Source: Candidatus Bathyarchaeota archaeon
GTDB lineage: Archaea > Thermoproteota > Bathyarchaeia > Bathyarchaeales > Bathycorpusculaceae
Length of the DNA: 32,270 bases
Reading direction: 5' to 3'
Assembly (NCBI GenBank): GCA_012515445.1
Contig: JAAYYI010000030.1
Coordinates: 1-32,270 of the forward strand
Shown one piece after another: positions 24,744-31,656 of the stretch. A program made the position numbers and the translations under genes. Position 1 is the first letter of the stretch; each line of letters opens with the position of its first letter. A model generated the notes under the pieces. That model made no database searches. It had not been told where the DNA came from and saw nothing but the letters and a program-made list of their open reading frames with translations.

Positions 24744-25018
24744 CTACCTCTTGTATGAATTCGCCATGCTACGTGTGTACCAGACTTGCCCGCTGAAGCC
24801 GTTAACGCTTAACATGCCATACGGTAGGGCGTTCTGCAGGAATTCCACTGTGTAGTAACCGCTGAAAACTTGACGTCGCCGACTGCTGCTCCCGCTATAT
24901 GGTTGTTTAGGTATTGTTGTGCGTTGACTTCTGTTTGGTCAACCACAATGGGCATCGGTATATTGGCGGTGTACTGGAAGCCCATCATACCGCGGAGGCC
25001 GTTAAATATGCCAATCAA
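24744..25018 (-). pseudogene. Frameshifted small PepSY-like protein
   Basis: A frame from TTG 25018 runs to about the middle (ending GDVKFS) and then loses coherence. In the neighbouring frame the sequence continues sensibly as GYYTVEFLQNALPYGMLSVN then GFSGQVWYTRSMANS to a TAG at 24744-24746. One base appears missing near 24858-24864. The joined product has about 92 residues, with strand-rich sequence (YYTVEFL, MLSVNGFSGQVWY) like small archaeal PepSY proteins. A TATAA-like element about 37 bases upstream suggests that the gene had a promoter. It may be a recent pseudogene or an assembly error. No function is claimed. Confidence 0.6.
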
Positions 25019-25152
25019 TTCGCCGTTAACGGTGTATTTCCCGATGGAATAACAACGTTATATAATTATGACACGTGACATTTGTCGCTTAAAGGTCTTG
25101 CTCAACAAGAAAACAAATACCTGAAAAAATCAAAAGATATGGAAAAAGGGGC

Positions 25153-25446
25153 TTAGTTAATTGTCATCTTGCCGAATTTGCCGACGTTAAGCTGAGTTTC
25201 GCCCTTAAAGCTGGTAACATAGCCATTTTCGATCTTAACATTGTCGCCCACGTTAACCTGCTCGATCTGCTCGTTCCAAAGCGTAAGCTTTATGCTGCCT
25301 GTCTCGTCTGCGATTACGGCGTCGGCTATTCTATAGGTTTCATCTTTATATCGTGATTTAACTTCGCGGACATCGCCCTTCTCGACGACTTTAGCTTCAA
25401 CGCTAACCCGCTTCATTCCATCTTGAAGGTCTTTAATATCTGTCAA
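25153..25446 (-). CDS. Short OB-fold single-stranded DNA-binding protein
   Basis: The 97-residue product is a single OB fold of the short archaeal RPA/SSB type. Strand 1 is KRVSVEAKVVEKGDVREV; next come IADAVIADETGSIKLTLWNE, which includes the aromatic Trp often stacking with bases, VNVGDNVKIENGYVTSFKG, and ELNVGKF-like QLNVGKFGKMTIN at the end. Length and strand order match SSBs of Thaumarchaeota and crenarchaea, but the acidic flexible tail of Sulfolobus SSB is absent. The start is TTG 25446. Homologues bind ssDNA in replication and repair; some function in RNA binding. It is transcribed alone from a weak TATA box near 25490. Confidence 0.85.
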   Translation of the reverse strand: MTDIKDLQDGMKRVSVEAKVVEKGDVREVKSRYKDETYRIADAVIADETGSIKLTLWNEQIEQVNVGDNVKIENGYVTSFKGETQLNVGKFGKMTIN

Positions 25447-25520
25447 TTTACTTCACTTCTAACTTTAGCTAACGCTTTTCCTCTTTCAATGATATAAATC
25501 TTGTCCACTAACGGTAGATT

Positions 25521-25545
25521 AACAAAAAAGAACAAAAAAGAAATA
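25521..25545 (-). terminator. Double T-rich terminator after the Yip1-like gene
   Basis: Two exact AACAAAAAAG direct repeats on the plus strand read as CTTTTTTGTT twice on the minus strand, starting 14 bases after the stop at 25559. This is a typical archaeal poly-T terminator. Confidence 0.6.
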
Positions 25546-25558
25546 GTTTGGGGTCGGC

Positions 25559-26815
25559 TTAGACGAAGCCGATGAACAGCCAGAGTACCAGAACAGTAAC
25601 CGCTACACTCAAAGCTGCTACTATGAGGCATTTTATGGTTGTAAATTCTGGCTTCATTTCTTTTACCGCTATTCCAATCAATGCCCCTATCCAAACGTAG
25701 GATACGACGAACATTGCGGTTATGATGGTTTTGAAGGTCGCCATCGCCGCTGTTATATTACTCATGGCGGCGGCTGATGTGGCTACGGGCAGTGCAAACT
25801 GTGTTGGATAGTAGAGTGAACCGAATGGGTCGTAGACTACGCCTAAGGCTGCATCATATGGGAAGAAGAGGTCTGGGAGAGTAGCGGTTGCTGCGAGGTT
25901 AACGACGGCGCGTATGACCAGTACTGTTAGGGCGAAGCCTGCTGCTACGAAGATTGTTTTCCATAGCACCTGCGCTTTTAGCGCTCTAAAGAGAACATAC
26001 AGCATTACTGACAGAACGAGCCATGTTGCTAGGAACTGCAGAGTAAACTGCAAGAGGAAAGTGTAGATGAAGTTCAACGCGTTGTCTGTGAGTGGCTGTA
26101 CATATTGACCTCTGAAGAATAGTGCGCCCACGCGGACAGTTATGTCTTCGCTGTTAGCGTAGTTCAGTTGGAGCGTTAGAGAAGTTACATTTTGCCAAGT
26201 TGGGTTACCAGTTGCTGTCCAGCCGCTTGCAGTTGGACCTAGCGGCACTGTTAGGTTGCCCCACTGGTTAACGGCGTTTGCTTCCGCGACTTTACTTGTT
26301 AGGTCATAGGTATAATAGTTATTATCACTCAACGAGTAGAGCGTTAGAACCGAGTTGGACGGTGTTGATGCCGGCGAAACAAGTTTAAGTGCCATGGTTA
26401 GATTCTGGAAGCCGTCTGCGGTGCAGTCAATATTTGAAGTGTCAGTCAAAGCTATCAGGACACTGTTTGTACCGTTTGCCTGAACCTGCATGCTGTAATT
26501 ACCAAACAGCGGATAACTTGCAGCATAATTCGCTATGTAAACAGTGTTGTTGTAGTAATCATTAAAGTTGTTTGTTAAAGCCACATTTGAGTCAGCTTGC
26601 CAGTAAGTAGCGTTATTATACTCCTGCATTATACCTGGCACAGGCGAAGTCGTCTCAATGTGGACTTTGCTGAACTGGGAATACTCATAGCCTAACTGTA
26701 AACCGAGGAATAGGAGAAGGATAACGATTATCCCCAAATACTTCGGGTTAGCAACTATGCGTTTGAATGCTTTTCTTGGTGCGTAAAGGACCGCTACGAT
26801 GTCATTGAGAAACAA
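25559..26815 (-). CDS. Yip1-like membrane protein with a large external insertion
   Basis: The start is TTG 26815 behind AGGAG (418 residues). The N-terminus VAVLYAPRKAFKRIVANPKY followed by a helix (IIVILLLFLGLQLGYEY) is characteristic of Yip1-domain proteins. About 190 residues of beta-rich, Asn/Thr-rich sequence with several NxT/S sequons (roughly 48-240) are inserted after this first helix, and then four or five helices complete the Yip1 domain, including FLLQFTLQFLATWLVLSVML and VSYVWIGALIGIAVKEM. The external part looks like a carbohydrate-binding jelly roll, and this is inference. Yip1 proteins work in membrane shaping or trafficking in eukaryotes; the archaeal role is unknown. Confidence 0.75.
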   Translation of the reverse strand: MFLNDIVAVLYAPRKAFKRIVANPKYLGIIVILLLFLGLQLGYEYSQFSKVHIETTSPVPGIMQEYNNATYWQADSNVALTNNFNDYYNNTVYIANYAASYPLFGNYSMQVQANGTNSVLIALTDTSNIDCTADGFQNLTMALKLVSPASTPSNSVLTLYSLSDNNYYTYDLTSKVAEANAVNQWGNLTVPLGPTASGWTATGNPTWQNVTSLTLQLNYANSEDITVRVGALFFRGQYVQPLTDNALNFIYTFLLQFTLQFLATWLVLSVMLYVLFRALKAQVLWKTIFVAAGFALTVLVIRAVVNLAATATLPDLFFPYDAALGVVYDPFGSLYYPTQFALPVATSAAAMSNITAAMATFKTIITAMFVVSYVWIGALIGIAVKEMKPEFTTIKCLIVAALSVAVTVLVLWLFIGFV

Positions 26816-27026
26816 ATCTGATTCTCCTTCGGTATCTGAGACCTACGCCAAATTATTAAGTGTTTGCCAAATTGTACACTCTATGCAAGAGCGACTGATT
26901 ATCGCATGTAATTCAAACTGAAAAGCACAAGTTTTCTATCCCTGAAGAATTTAGCTTATATAGCATACAACATGGCAACCGCAAAAAAGATATAGTGAGC
27001 AAGCAGAAGCTACATTAGGGATTTTA

Positions 27027-27971
27027 GTGGAGCAGAAACCTTTCACACCACTTAAGGTAGGCATCCTAATAGCAGCATTAACCTACTTCCTCTTCACGCT
27101 GCATGCAACATTTGTACTATCCTGGATAGGCGAATGGGAACCACTCATGGAGCCTATAAGAAGCTGGATACTAGTCACAGACGTCACCGCATACATCTTC
27201 TTGATATTCAGGTTCATTGCCGGAATCTTAGCTGTAACAACAGCGGTCCTCTACTTCGTAAAAAAGCTAACTCAAAACGGCCTCTACAAGATGGCCCGGC
27301 TAGTAATCGTGTTTGAAGGGCTATACTGGATAGGCCTCTTACCATCGGGCATCTGGGGCCTCGTACCGACAGCGTATGGTAACCTGAGAATACCCGGCAC
27401 AGACTTAGGCTTCAGCTCAAGCCTGCTTCTCTCAACCGGCATACCCTGCACGGTAGCTTCAATCGCGGTGCCGATCTCGCTGTTCCTGCTCGCTTGGAAA
27501 CTCAGCCCAAACAAGCCGCAGCGACCCGCCATCAAGTGGGCGACGGTTGCAGGCTTCTTCGTGGTGCTCTCGCTTTGGCTTAACAACAGCGGCATGTGGA
27601 TAATCACCGCTATGACTGAAGGGATGAGTTACGTTACCAAATCCCCCGAGTACCTGACAAGTTTCATAGTCACCGTTGGAGGTTTACTGGCGCTTGCATC
27701 CTTCACCGCCTACTATGCAAAGAAAACGTCCAAAGCAGAAAACATAGCACATGTCAACCTCAGAACCGCAGGCGTAATCATACTGGGGCTTGGGCTATAC
27801 TTCCTCTGGAACTACCTAACTTGGGTTATGTTTGCCGGTGCCAACTGGAATGAGTGGTATGCTTGGGTTCTTGGCCACAACTTGGACCTTTGGATGCTGT
27901 CGCTCCCGCTCGTGGGGCTACCGCTACTGTTCTACAGCCGCCCAAGTAGCGACACAGAAAAAACCGTCTAA
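27027..27971 (+). CDS. Polytopic membrane protein, unrecognised
   Basis: The 314-residue protein starts at GTG 27027 and has about eight membrane helices, evenly spread: VGILIAALTYFLFTLHATFV, TAYIFLIFRFIAGILAVTTAVLYF, LVIVFEGLYWIGLLPSGIWG, STGIPCTVASIAVPISLFLL, VAGFFVVLSLWLNNSGMWI, FIVTVGGLLALASFTAYY, AGVIILGLGLYFLWNYLTW and LWMLSLPLVGLPLLFY. Loops carry few charges and many aromatic residues. No transporter signature is visible and no domain recognised. The gene is divergent from the Yip1-like gene across about 210 bases and convergent with the DUF5752-like gene. It may belong to a lineage-specific membrane family. Confidence 0.7.
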   Translation: MEQKPFTPLKVGILIAALTYFLFTLHATFVLSWIGEWEPLMEPIRSWILVTDVTAYIFLIFRFIAGILAVTTAVLYFVKKLTQNGLYKMARLVIVFEGLYWIGLLPSGIWGLVPTAYGNLRIPGTDLGFSSSLLLSTGIPCTVASIAVPISLFLLAWKLSPNKPQRPAIKWATVAGFFVVLSLWLNNSGMWIITAMTEGMSYVTKSPEYLTSFIVTVGGLLALASFTAYYAKKTSKAENIAHVNLRTAGVIILGLGLYFLWNYLTWVMFAGANWNEWYAWVLGHNLDLWMLSLPLVGLPLLFYSRPSSDTEKTV

Positions 27972-27982
27972 TCGGGCCTTTT

Positions 27983-28362
27983 TTATATGCCCTTTTCTTC
28001 TATCCAGCGCAGACTCTTGAGGTCTGTTATGCGTTTATCGAGAAGCTTTAGCAGTTCGCCCCGGAGCTGTTCAGGTGCAATTTCAGTTAAGATGAAACAT
28101 AGCTTGTTGGCGAAGTCTCGGTCGCCCAGTGTGCTCTCTATCCAGCGCTGGAAATCGCCGCGGTAATATGATAAGCCACTGAATTGACATCAATCGTTTC
28201 CAATTTCGACCTGAAATCTTCCAGGCTATTCGCCGATAAACCCATATAAACGCCGGCTTCGGTCATAAAATTAAAACTCTGCTCAGGCAATACAACACGC
28301 AGTATAGTTGCGGCGTCCTTTTCCTGGTCGCTTATGTTCTCCTCTGGAATTTGGTTAATCAA
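27983..28362 (-). pseudogene. Frameshifted DUF5752-like protein
   Basis: The frame from TTG 28362 (AGGAG site nearby) runs MINQIPEENISDQEKDAATI to DVNSVAYH and then breaks. Shifting one base near 28165-28168 restores HYYRGDFQRWIESTLGD, then RDFANKLCFILTEIAPEQL, through to a TAA at 27983. The joined product, about 126 residues, has the DUF5752 pattern: NFMTEAGVYMG, SLEDFRSKLETI, and the hallmark RGDFQRWI...LGD. These proteins are common in methanogens and TACK archaea, often near glycosyl hydrolases or transferases; their biochemical role is unknown. The shift is a single base and the rest is well preserved, so it may be young or a read error. Confidence 0.7.
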
Positions 28363-28401
28363 AAAAGGTACTCCTAACCAAATTAACACATCACAGGAAT
28401 A

Positions 28402-28420
28402 TAGCTACTTGTGGTAGCTA
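28402..28420. repeat. Perfect 7-base inverted repeat (TAGCTAC/GTAGCTA)
   Basis: The arms flank a five-base TTGTG loop, between the stop of the PF11756-type gene and the start of the frameshifted DUF5752-like gene on the minus strand. It could be a transcript hairpin (terminator or processing site) or an operator. Confidence 0.4.
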
Positions 28421-28440
28421 CGAAAATACAAACAGAAAAC

Positions 28441-28797
28441 TTAAGCGCCCTTGTCTAGTTTCGGCGGCTTGCGACGAGCATCCCACGCGTGATGTAACGC
28501 TAAAGTCGGGTGATAAATCAGCAGCCTCGGACCAGAGTAGCGCATTACCTGCCTGACTTTTTCCTTCATGTCCGGCCGGTAACAATGGATAACGCATTTG
28601 CCGCATGTAGTCTTTTTCTCTTGGAAGGGGCACTTTGCGAGACGAAGATGTGTGTATTCTTTGAATTCTTGGCATTCACTGCAGAGTTCGCCGTGGGTGC
28701 CGTGGTGGCCTTTGCAGTAAATATCAACCATGTAGGTGATGGTGTTACGTTCTCGTTTCATACGTTTATGTTCAGGGTTAGGAGGCTGCGGCTTCAT
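28441..28797 (-). CDS. Nitrous-oxide-stimulated-promoter family (PF11756-type) Cys-rich protein
   Basis: The 118-residue protein matches the short family named after nitrous oxide-stimulated promoters. Its signature is TITYMVDIYCKGHHG, LCSECQEFKEYTHLRLAKCP, then TCGKCVIHCYRPDMKEKVRQ and VMRYSGPRLLIYHPTLALHH, with seven or more conserved Cys and His residues that look like a metal (iron-sulfur or zinc) site. The biochemical role is unknown; the promoter-linked name reflects historical context and does not establish function. The ATG at 28797 is the start, about 70 bases after the glycosylase gene, so it may be in the same operon. Confidence 0.85.
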   Translation of the reverse strand: MKPQPPNPEHKRMKRERNTITYMVDIYCKGHHGTHGELCSECQEFKEYTHLRLAKCPFQEKKTTCGKCVIHCYRPDMKEKVRQVMRYSGPRLLIYHPTLALHHAWDARRKPPKLDKGA

Positions 28798-28867
28798 ACT
28801 AATCAGGTTTAATGAGGGTACATAGCCACATAAGGATTTACCCTAACATTTACGGGGTTTCAATCGC

Positions 28868-29464
28868 TCATGGTTTAGAAACATACGGGTTGTTCTTGAT
28901 GCAGAAACGCCAGGGTTTATCCTTCCAATCCCCAGCGTAGTCCACGCCGACGCGCTTTGACTCAACTACTTCTGATTCAGCAACTGGCTCTGCGTCTTTG
29001 AGGTAGAAAGGCGCAGAAGTCACATCCAACTTGTTCTCGGCTTTAGTGATACCCATCGCCATACAGAGCCTCCCCGGGCCATTCGTTAAATTTTTCAGTG
29101 TTCCAGAGGGTTGCTTTCTGCGTTTAGCCATCAACTCTTTCCCCTCTAGTGGTTCAAGCGCCCTTATCAGCACCGCCTCGGGCTTTCCAAGCGTAGAACC
29201 GGCGGTGAAGTTGACGCAGTAATACATCCCATAAATCAAGTAGACATAGGCGTGTCCTTTTTCGCCAAACATGACATCGTTTCTTGGGGTTCGGCGTCCG
29301 CCGTAGCTGTGGGCTGCGCGGTCCTCTGGTCCAGCGTAGGCTTCCACCTCTACGATTCTGCCCGACGTGGTGCCCTCAGCGGTTTCATGGACTAGGAGTT
29401 TGCCGAGAAGGCTCCGTGAAACAGTTAGAATGTCTTGCTGGTAGAAGGTTCTTTGAAGAATCAT
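28868..29464 (-). CDS. 3-methyladenine DNA glycosylase, AAG/MPG type
   Basis: The 198-residue protein is a full-length alkyladenine glycosylase of the MPG/AAG fold. It removes 3-methyladenine, hypoxanthine and related bases from DNA in base excision repair. The catalytic Glu41 lies in IVEVEAYAGPED; AAHSYGGRRTPRN and YVYLIYGMYYCVNF follow in the expected order, forming the base-flipping pocket. The GPGRLCMAMGI segment of the later half is also present. The ATG at 29464 follows the UDG-like gene stop by eight bases, indicating an operon. This class is mainly known from bacteria and eukaryotes, and archaeal members are scattered, so lateral transfer is possible. Confidence 0.95.
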   Translation of the reverse strand: MILQRTFYQQDILTVSRSLLGKLLVHETAEGTTSGRIVEVEAYAGPEDRAAHSYGGRRTPRNDVMFGEKGHAYVYLIYGMYYCVNFTAGSTLGKPEAVLIRALEPLEGKELMAKRRKQPSGTLKNLTNGPGRLCMAMGITKAENKLDVTSAPFYLKDAEPVAESEVVESKRVGVDYAGDWKDKPWRFCIKNNPYVSKP

Positions 29465-29472
29465 AAGATGAG

Positions 29473-30063
29473 TTACTGTATTTTGCTAAAAGCTTTTTTG
29501 ATCAAATCCACATATCCACGGGTTTTTCCACCGGGGTAAACACACAGAATCACTCGAATGCCATATAGGTTTTCGTCGTAGTCTTCGGTGACTTTGTGGC
29601 TAGCTAATTCGCTGAAGGGCGGCAGGTTCTGCAGGGCTTTCTTTGCGGAGTTACCCAGCACAAAGATTGCTCGGGGTTTCAACTCTTTGATTTCGTCAAG
29701 CAAAAATGCTGCTGCGCAAGTGGCTATGGCCTTGTGGGGTACATTTTCTTTGCCGCCACGTTTGTTTAGTCGACATTTAACTGCGTCAATCAAATAGTAG
29801 CCTTCAGCTTTGAATTCCTCAAGCGAACAGAGGTTTAGGTACCGGAGTAGCTCCTTCTGAAGGTTAGTGTTGTTGCCAGTCATGTCCTGTTTGTAGAAGT
29901 AGCGTTCCCTATCCCACGGCGGCGACTCCGCCACAAACAGCACCTTGACCAGGTTAGGTTTCCATTTCTCCTCTACTGAGAACCGCAGGAACGGCTTGTC
30001 TACAGCTACTTTTCCCTCAAAGTGTTGGCATCGGCTGCATGACTGGAGTTTAATGTAATTCAT
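29473..30063 (-). CDS. Uracil-DNA-glycosylase-superfamily-like protein
   Basis: The 196-residue protein has the alpha/beta UDG fold: strand VLFVAESPPWDRERYFY (40-57) in the place of motif 1, YLIDAVKCRLNKRGG, and AIFVLGNSAKKAL near 134-146. A CSRC pair near the N-terminus (9-12) recalls the Fe-S clusters of family 4/5 enzymes, but the second Cys pair is not obvious. The usual second catalytic motif HPS is replaced by VYPGGKTRG. It is therefore an atypical member or a relative that acts on another base. It is the first gene of the run leading to the alkyladenine glycosylase eight bases downstream, which supports a role in base repair. Confidence 0.75.
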   Translation of the reverse strand: MNYIKLQSCSRCQHFEGKVAVDKPFLRFSVEEKWKPNLVKVLFVAESPPWDRERYFYKQDMTGNNTNLQKELLRYLNLCSLEEFKAEGYYLIDAVKCRLNKRGGKENVPHKAIATCAAAFLLDEIKELKPRAIFVLGNSAKKALQNLPPFSELASHKVTEDYDENLYGIRVILCVYPGGKTRGYVDLIKKAFSKIQ

Positions 30064-30141
30064 CCTATCAATTAGTCTCTTGAAGGTCTGTAATAGGTTT
30101 ATGCCGTGGAGGCGGAGCCGTCATATGCGCTGTAGAGCATG

Positions 30142-30792
30142 TTACCTGTCTTTGGCTATGCGAAACCGCTTCCGGCTAATAACTAATGTGGCTAACGCGG
30201 CAGCCATGATTCCTATCAGGGCAAGTATGGATAGCTCGGGGATTGTTGGTGAGGGACTTGGGCTTCGACTCGGAGTAACGGTTGAAGAGGGACTGACCGT
30301 TGCAGATGGATTGGCGCTTGGTGTTGAGGATGGGCTTGCGTTTGTGGTAGGCGTTGGACTTCCGGATACTCCGCCGTTGACCACCTGTACCATGCCCCAC
30401 ATACCTAACGAGACGTGTCCGGGGACTGGGCAGATATAGTAGTAGGTGCCTGGAGATCCAACGGTGAAAGTTACAGAATCCGAGGTGCCTGCAGAAATTT
30501 GGTTTATTGATGCGCTAAATAGCTTGTTGGCGCCTGTTTGCGGTTGATCTGTTAATGCCCAGCCGTGCGCCATGGTTCCAACGTTTGTCAATGTAACTGT
30601 AATGGTGTCGCCTGATGTGAGGGTGAGAGTTGGCCCCGGCGAAGTTGTGCTATCAGCAGAGAGACCAAATGCGTATTCCTTCGCGTATATAGTGATCTGG
30701 GTTGGAGCCTGCGCTTCTGTAGAGGAGATGCATAATAATGCGATAGAAATCGTTAAAACAAGCATAATAATTAGCAAAAAAAATTTTTTCAG
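30142..30792 (-). CDS. Plastocyanin-like cupredoxin, surface-anchored
   Basis: This is a blue-copper protein with a lipid or membrane anchor. I favour a rare CTG start at 30792 (GGTGA six bases upstream), which adds MKKFF and completes a signal peptide; TTG 30777 is the more conservative start. The domain has the type 1 copper ligands His71, Cys116, His121 and Met126 (numbering from TTG 30777), with the C-x4-H-x4-M pattern in CPVPGHVSLGM. A Ser/Thr/Pro linker (138-178) and a C-terminal membrane helix after PTIPELSILAL, ending in SRKRF, fix it to the cell surface. It probably shuttles electrons outside the membrane. No oxidase or partner gene is near. Confidence 0.88.
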   Translation of the reverse strand: MKKFFLLIIMLVLTISIALLCISSTEAQAPTQITIYAKEYAFGLSADSTTSPGPTLTLTSGDTITVTLTNVGTMAHGWALTDQPQTGANKLFSASINQISAGTSDSVTFTVGSPGTYYYICPVPGHVSLGMWGMVQVVNGGVSGSPTPTTNASPSSTPSANPSATVSPSSTVTPSRSPSPSPTIPELSILALIGIMAAALATLVISRKRFRIAKDR

Positions 30793-30879
30793 TTTAGTTC
30801 ACCGCTGCTTCATAGGCGACCGAGTTTAAGAGGCTCTGCTTGCTTCAAGTGGTGACAACAAAAGCAAAGGGGGTACAGT

Positions 30880-30886
30880 TTTATAC
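30880..30886 (+). promoter_or_regulatory. TATA box for the surface protein at 30902
   Basis: TTTATAC lies about 20 bases before TTG 30902 and about 35 before a second in-frame TTG at 30917, so it favours the later start if the transcript has almost no leader. Confidence 0.45.
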
Positions 30887-30901
30887 AAACCCGCACTCAT
30901 A

Positions 30902-31636
30902 TTGTGCAGTGAAAACTTGCAGCAAACTAAAACCAGAACCGTCATTGTCGCATTACTTGTAGCCGTCTTTATGCTTGTTTTGCCGCCGACACTCAACGCC
31001 GAGCCAGCTGTAACTGAGACTTCCTTTCAGTCAATAGATGTCTTTACGATCCCCGACTTAAACGGCAACGTCAGCTTCGCATTCAACGGATCATGCAAAG
31101 AAGCTACACTAGAGAACAACACATGGGTATTCCGCGGATTGAAGCTTGATAACAACGCAGCTGTGCAACAGTACGGATTCACCAACTACACCAGTCTATC
31201 TGACCTTAAGATTTCGGCATCAAATTCTAACGTCACTGTGTTAGCTTTTTTAAGTTTTAATTTCTCAGTGCAAATGGATATGCTTGCTTTAAACGTGGAC
31301 GGTTGGGGTACGCAGACAGTGAATCTGGGTTTAAACACCACTGATAAGCGGCCCGCTGCGGAGTGGAGTATAATCACTGATGACGGCGCAATATTTCTAG
31401 CCGAGGGCCAAGGTTGGAAGCTGCTGGATGATAACTCGGTTCTGGTCGATTATGGACCCGGTAACCTCACCGTTGTTCACTATTACCTTACGGATCCGTC
31501 TATGGCTAACCTGTCTTTCCTCGCCCAGCACTATGTAGCGGTCTTGACGGGCGCTGTAGTGGCGGCTGTGTTTGCGGTTGCCGGTGTGGTTAGTTTTAGG
31601 CGAAAAAGAAAACAGGCAACATTGGTCCGATTCTAA
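30902..31636 (+). CDS. Surface protein with signal peptide and C-terminal anchor
   Basis: Two TTG codons (30902 and 30917) are possible starts; the former gives 244 residues. Residues 12-32 are a signal peptide (RTVIVALLVAVFMLVLPP, cut near NAEPAV). The outside part is beta-rich with many Asn/Thr sequons: IDVFTIPDLNGNVSFAFNGS, WVFRGLKLDNN, LNVDGWGTQTVNLGLN, and a final GPGNLTVVHYYL. A C-terminal helix (VAVLTGAVVAAVFAVAGVVSF) and the basic tail RRKRKQ anchor it. No enzyme motif is visible and the family is not recognised; it is probably a surface or sensory protein. It is divergent from the cupredoxin gene. Confidence 0.68.
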   Translation: MCSENLQQTKTRTVIVALLVAVFMLVLPPTLNAEPAVTETSFQSIDVFTIPDLNGNVSFAFNGSCKEATLENNTWVFRGLKLDNNAAVQQYGFTNYTSLSDLKISASNSNVTVLAFLSFNFSVQMDMLALNVDGWGTQTVNLGLNTTDKRPAAEWSIITDDGAIFLAEGQGWKLLDDNSVLVDYGPGNLTVVHYYLTDPSMANLSFLAQHYVAVLTGAVVAAVFAVAGVVSFRRKRKQATLVRF

Positions 31637-31656
31637 TAAGCCTTACGCAAACGGCT

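Noticed and set aside
25443-25694. 83-codon minus-strand frame between the SSB and Yip1-like genes
   Set aside because: Most of it is a shadow of the Yip1-like gene in another frame, and the remainder is spacer with terminator T runs.
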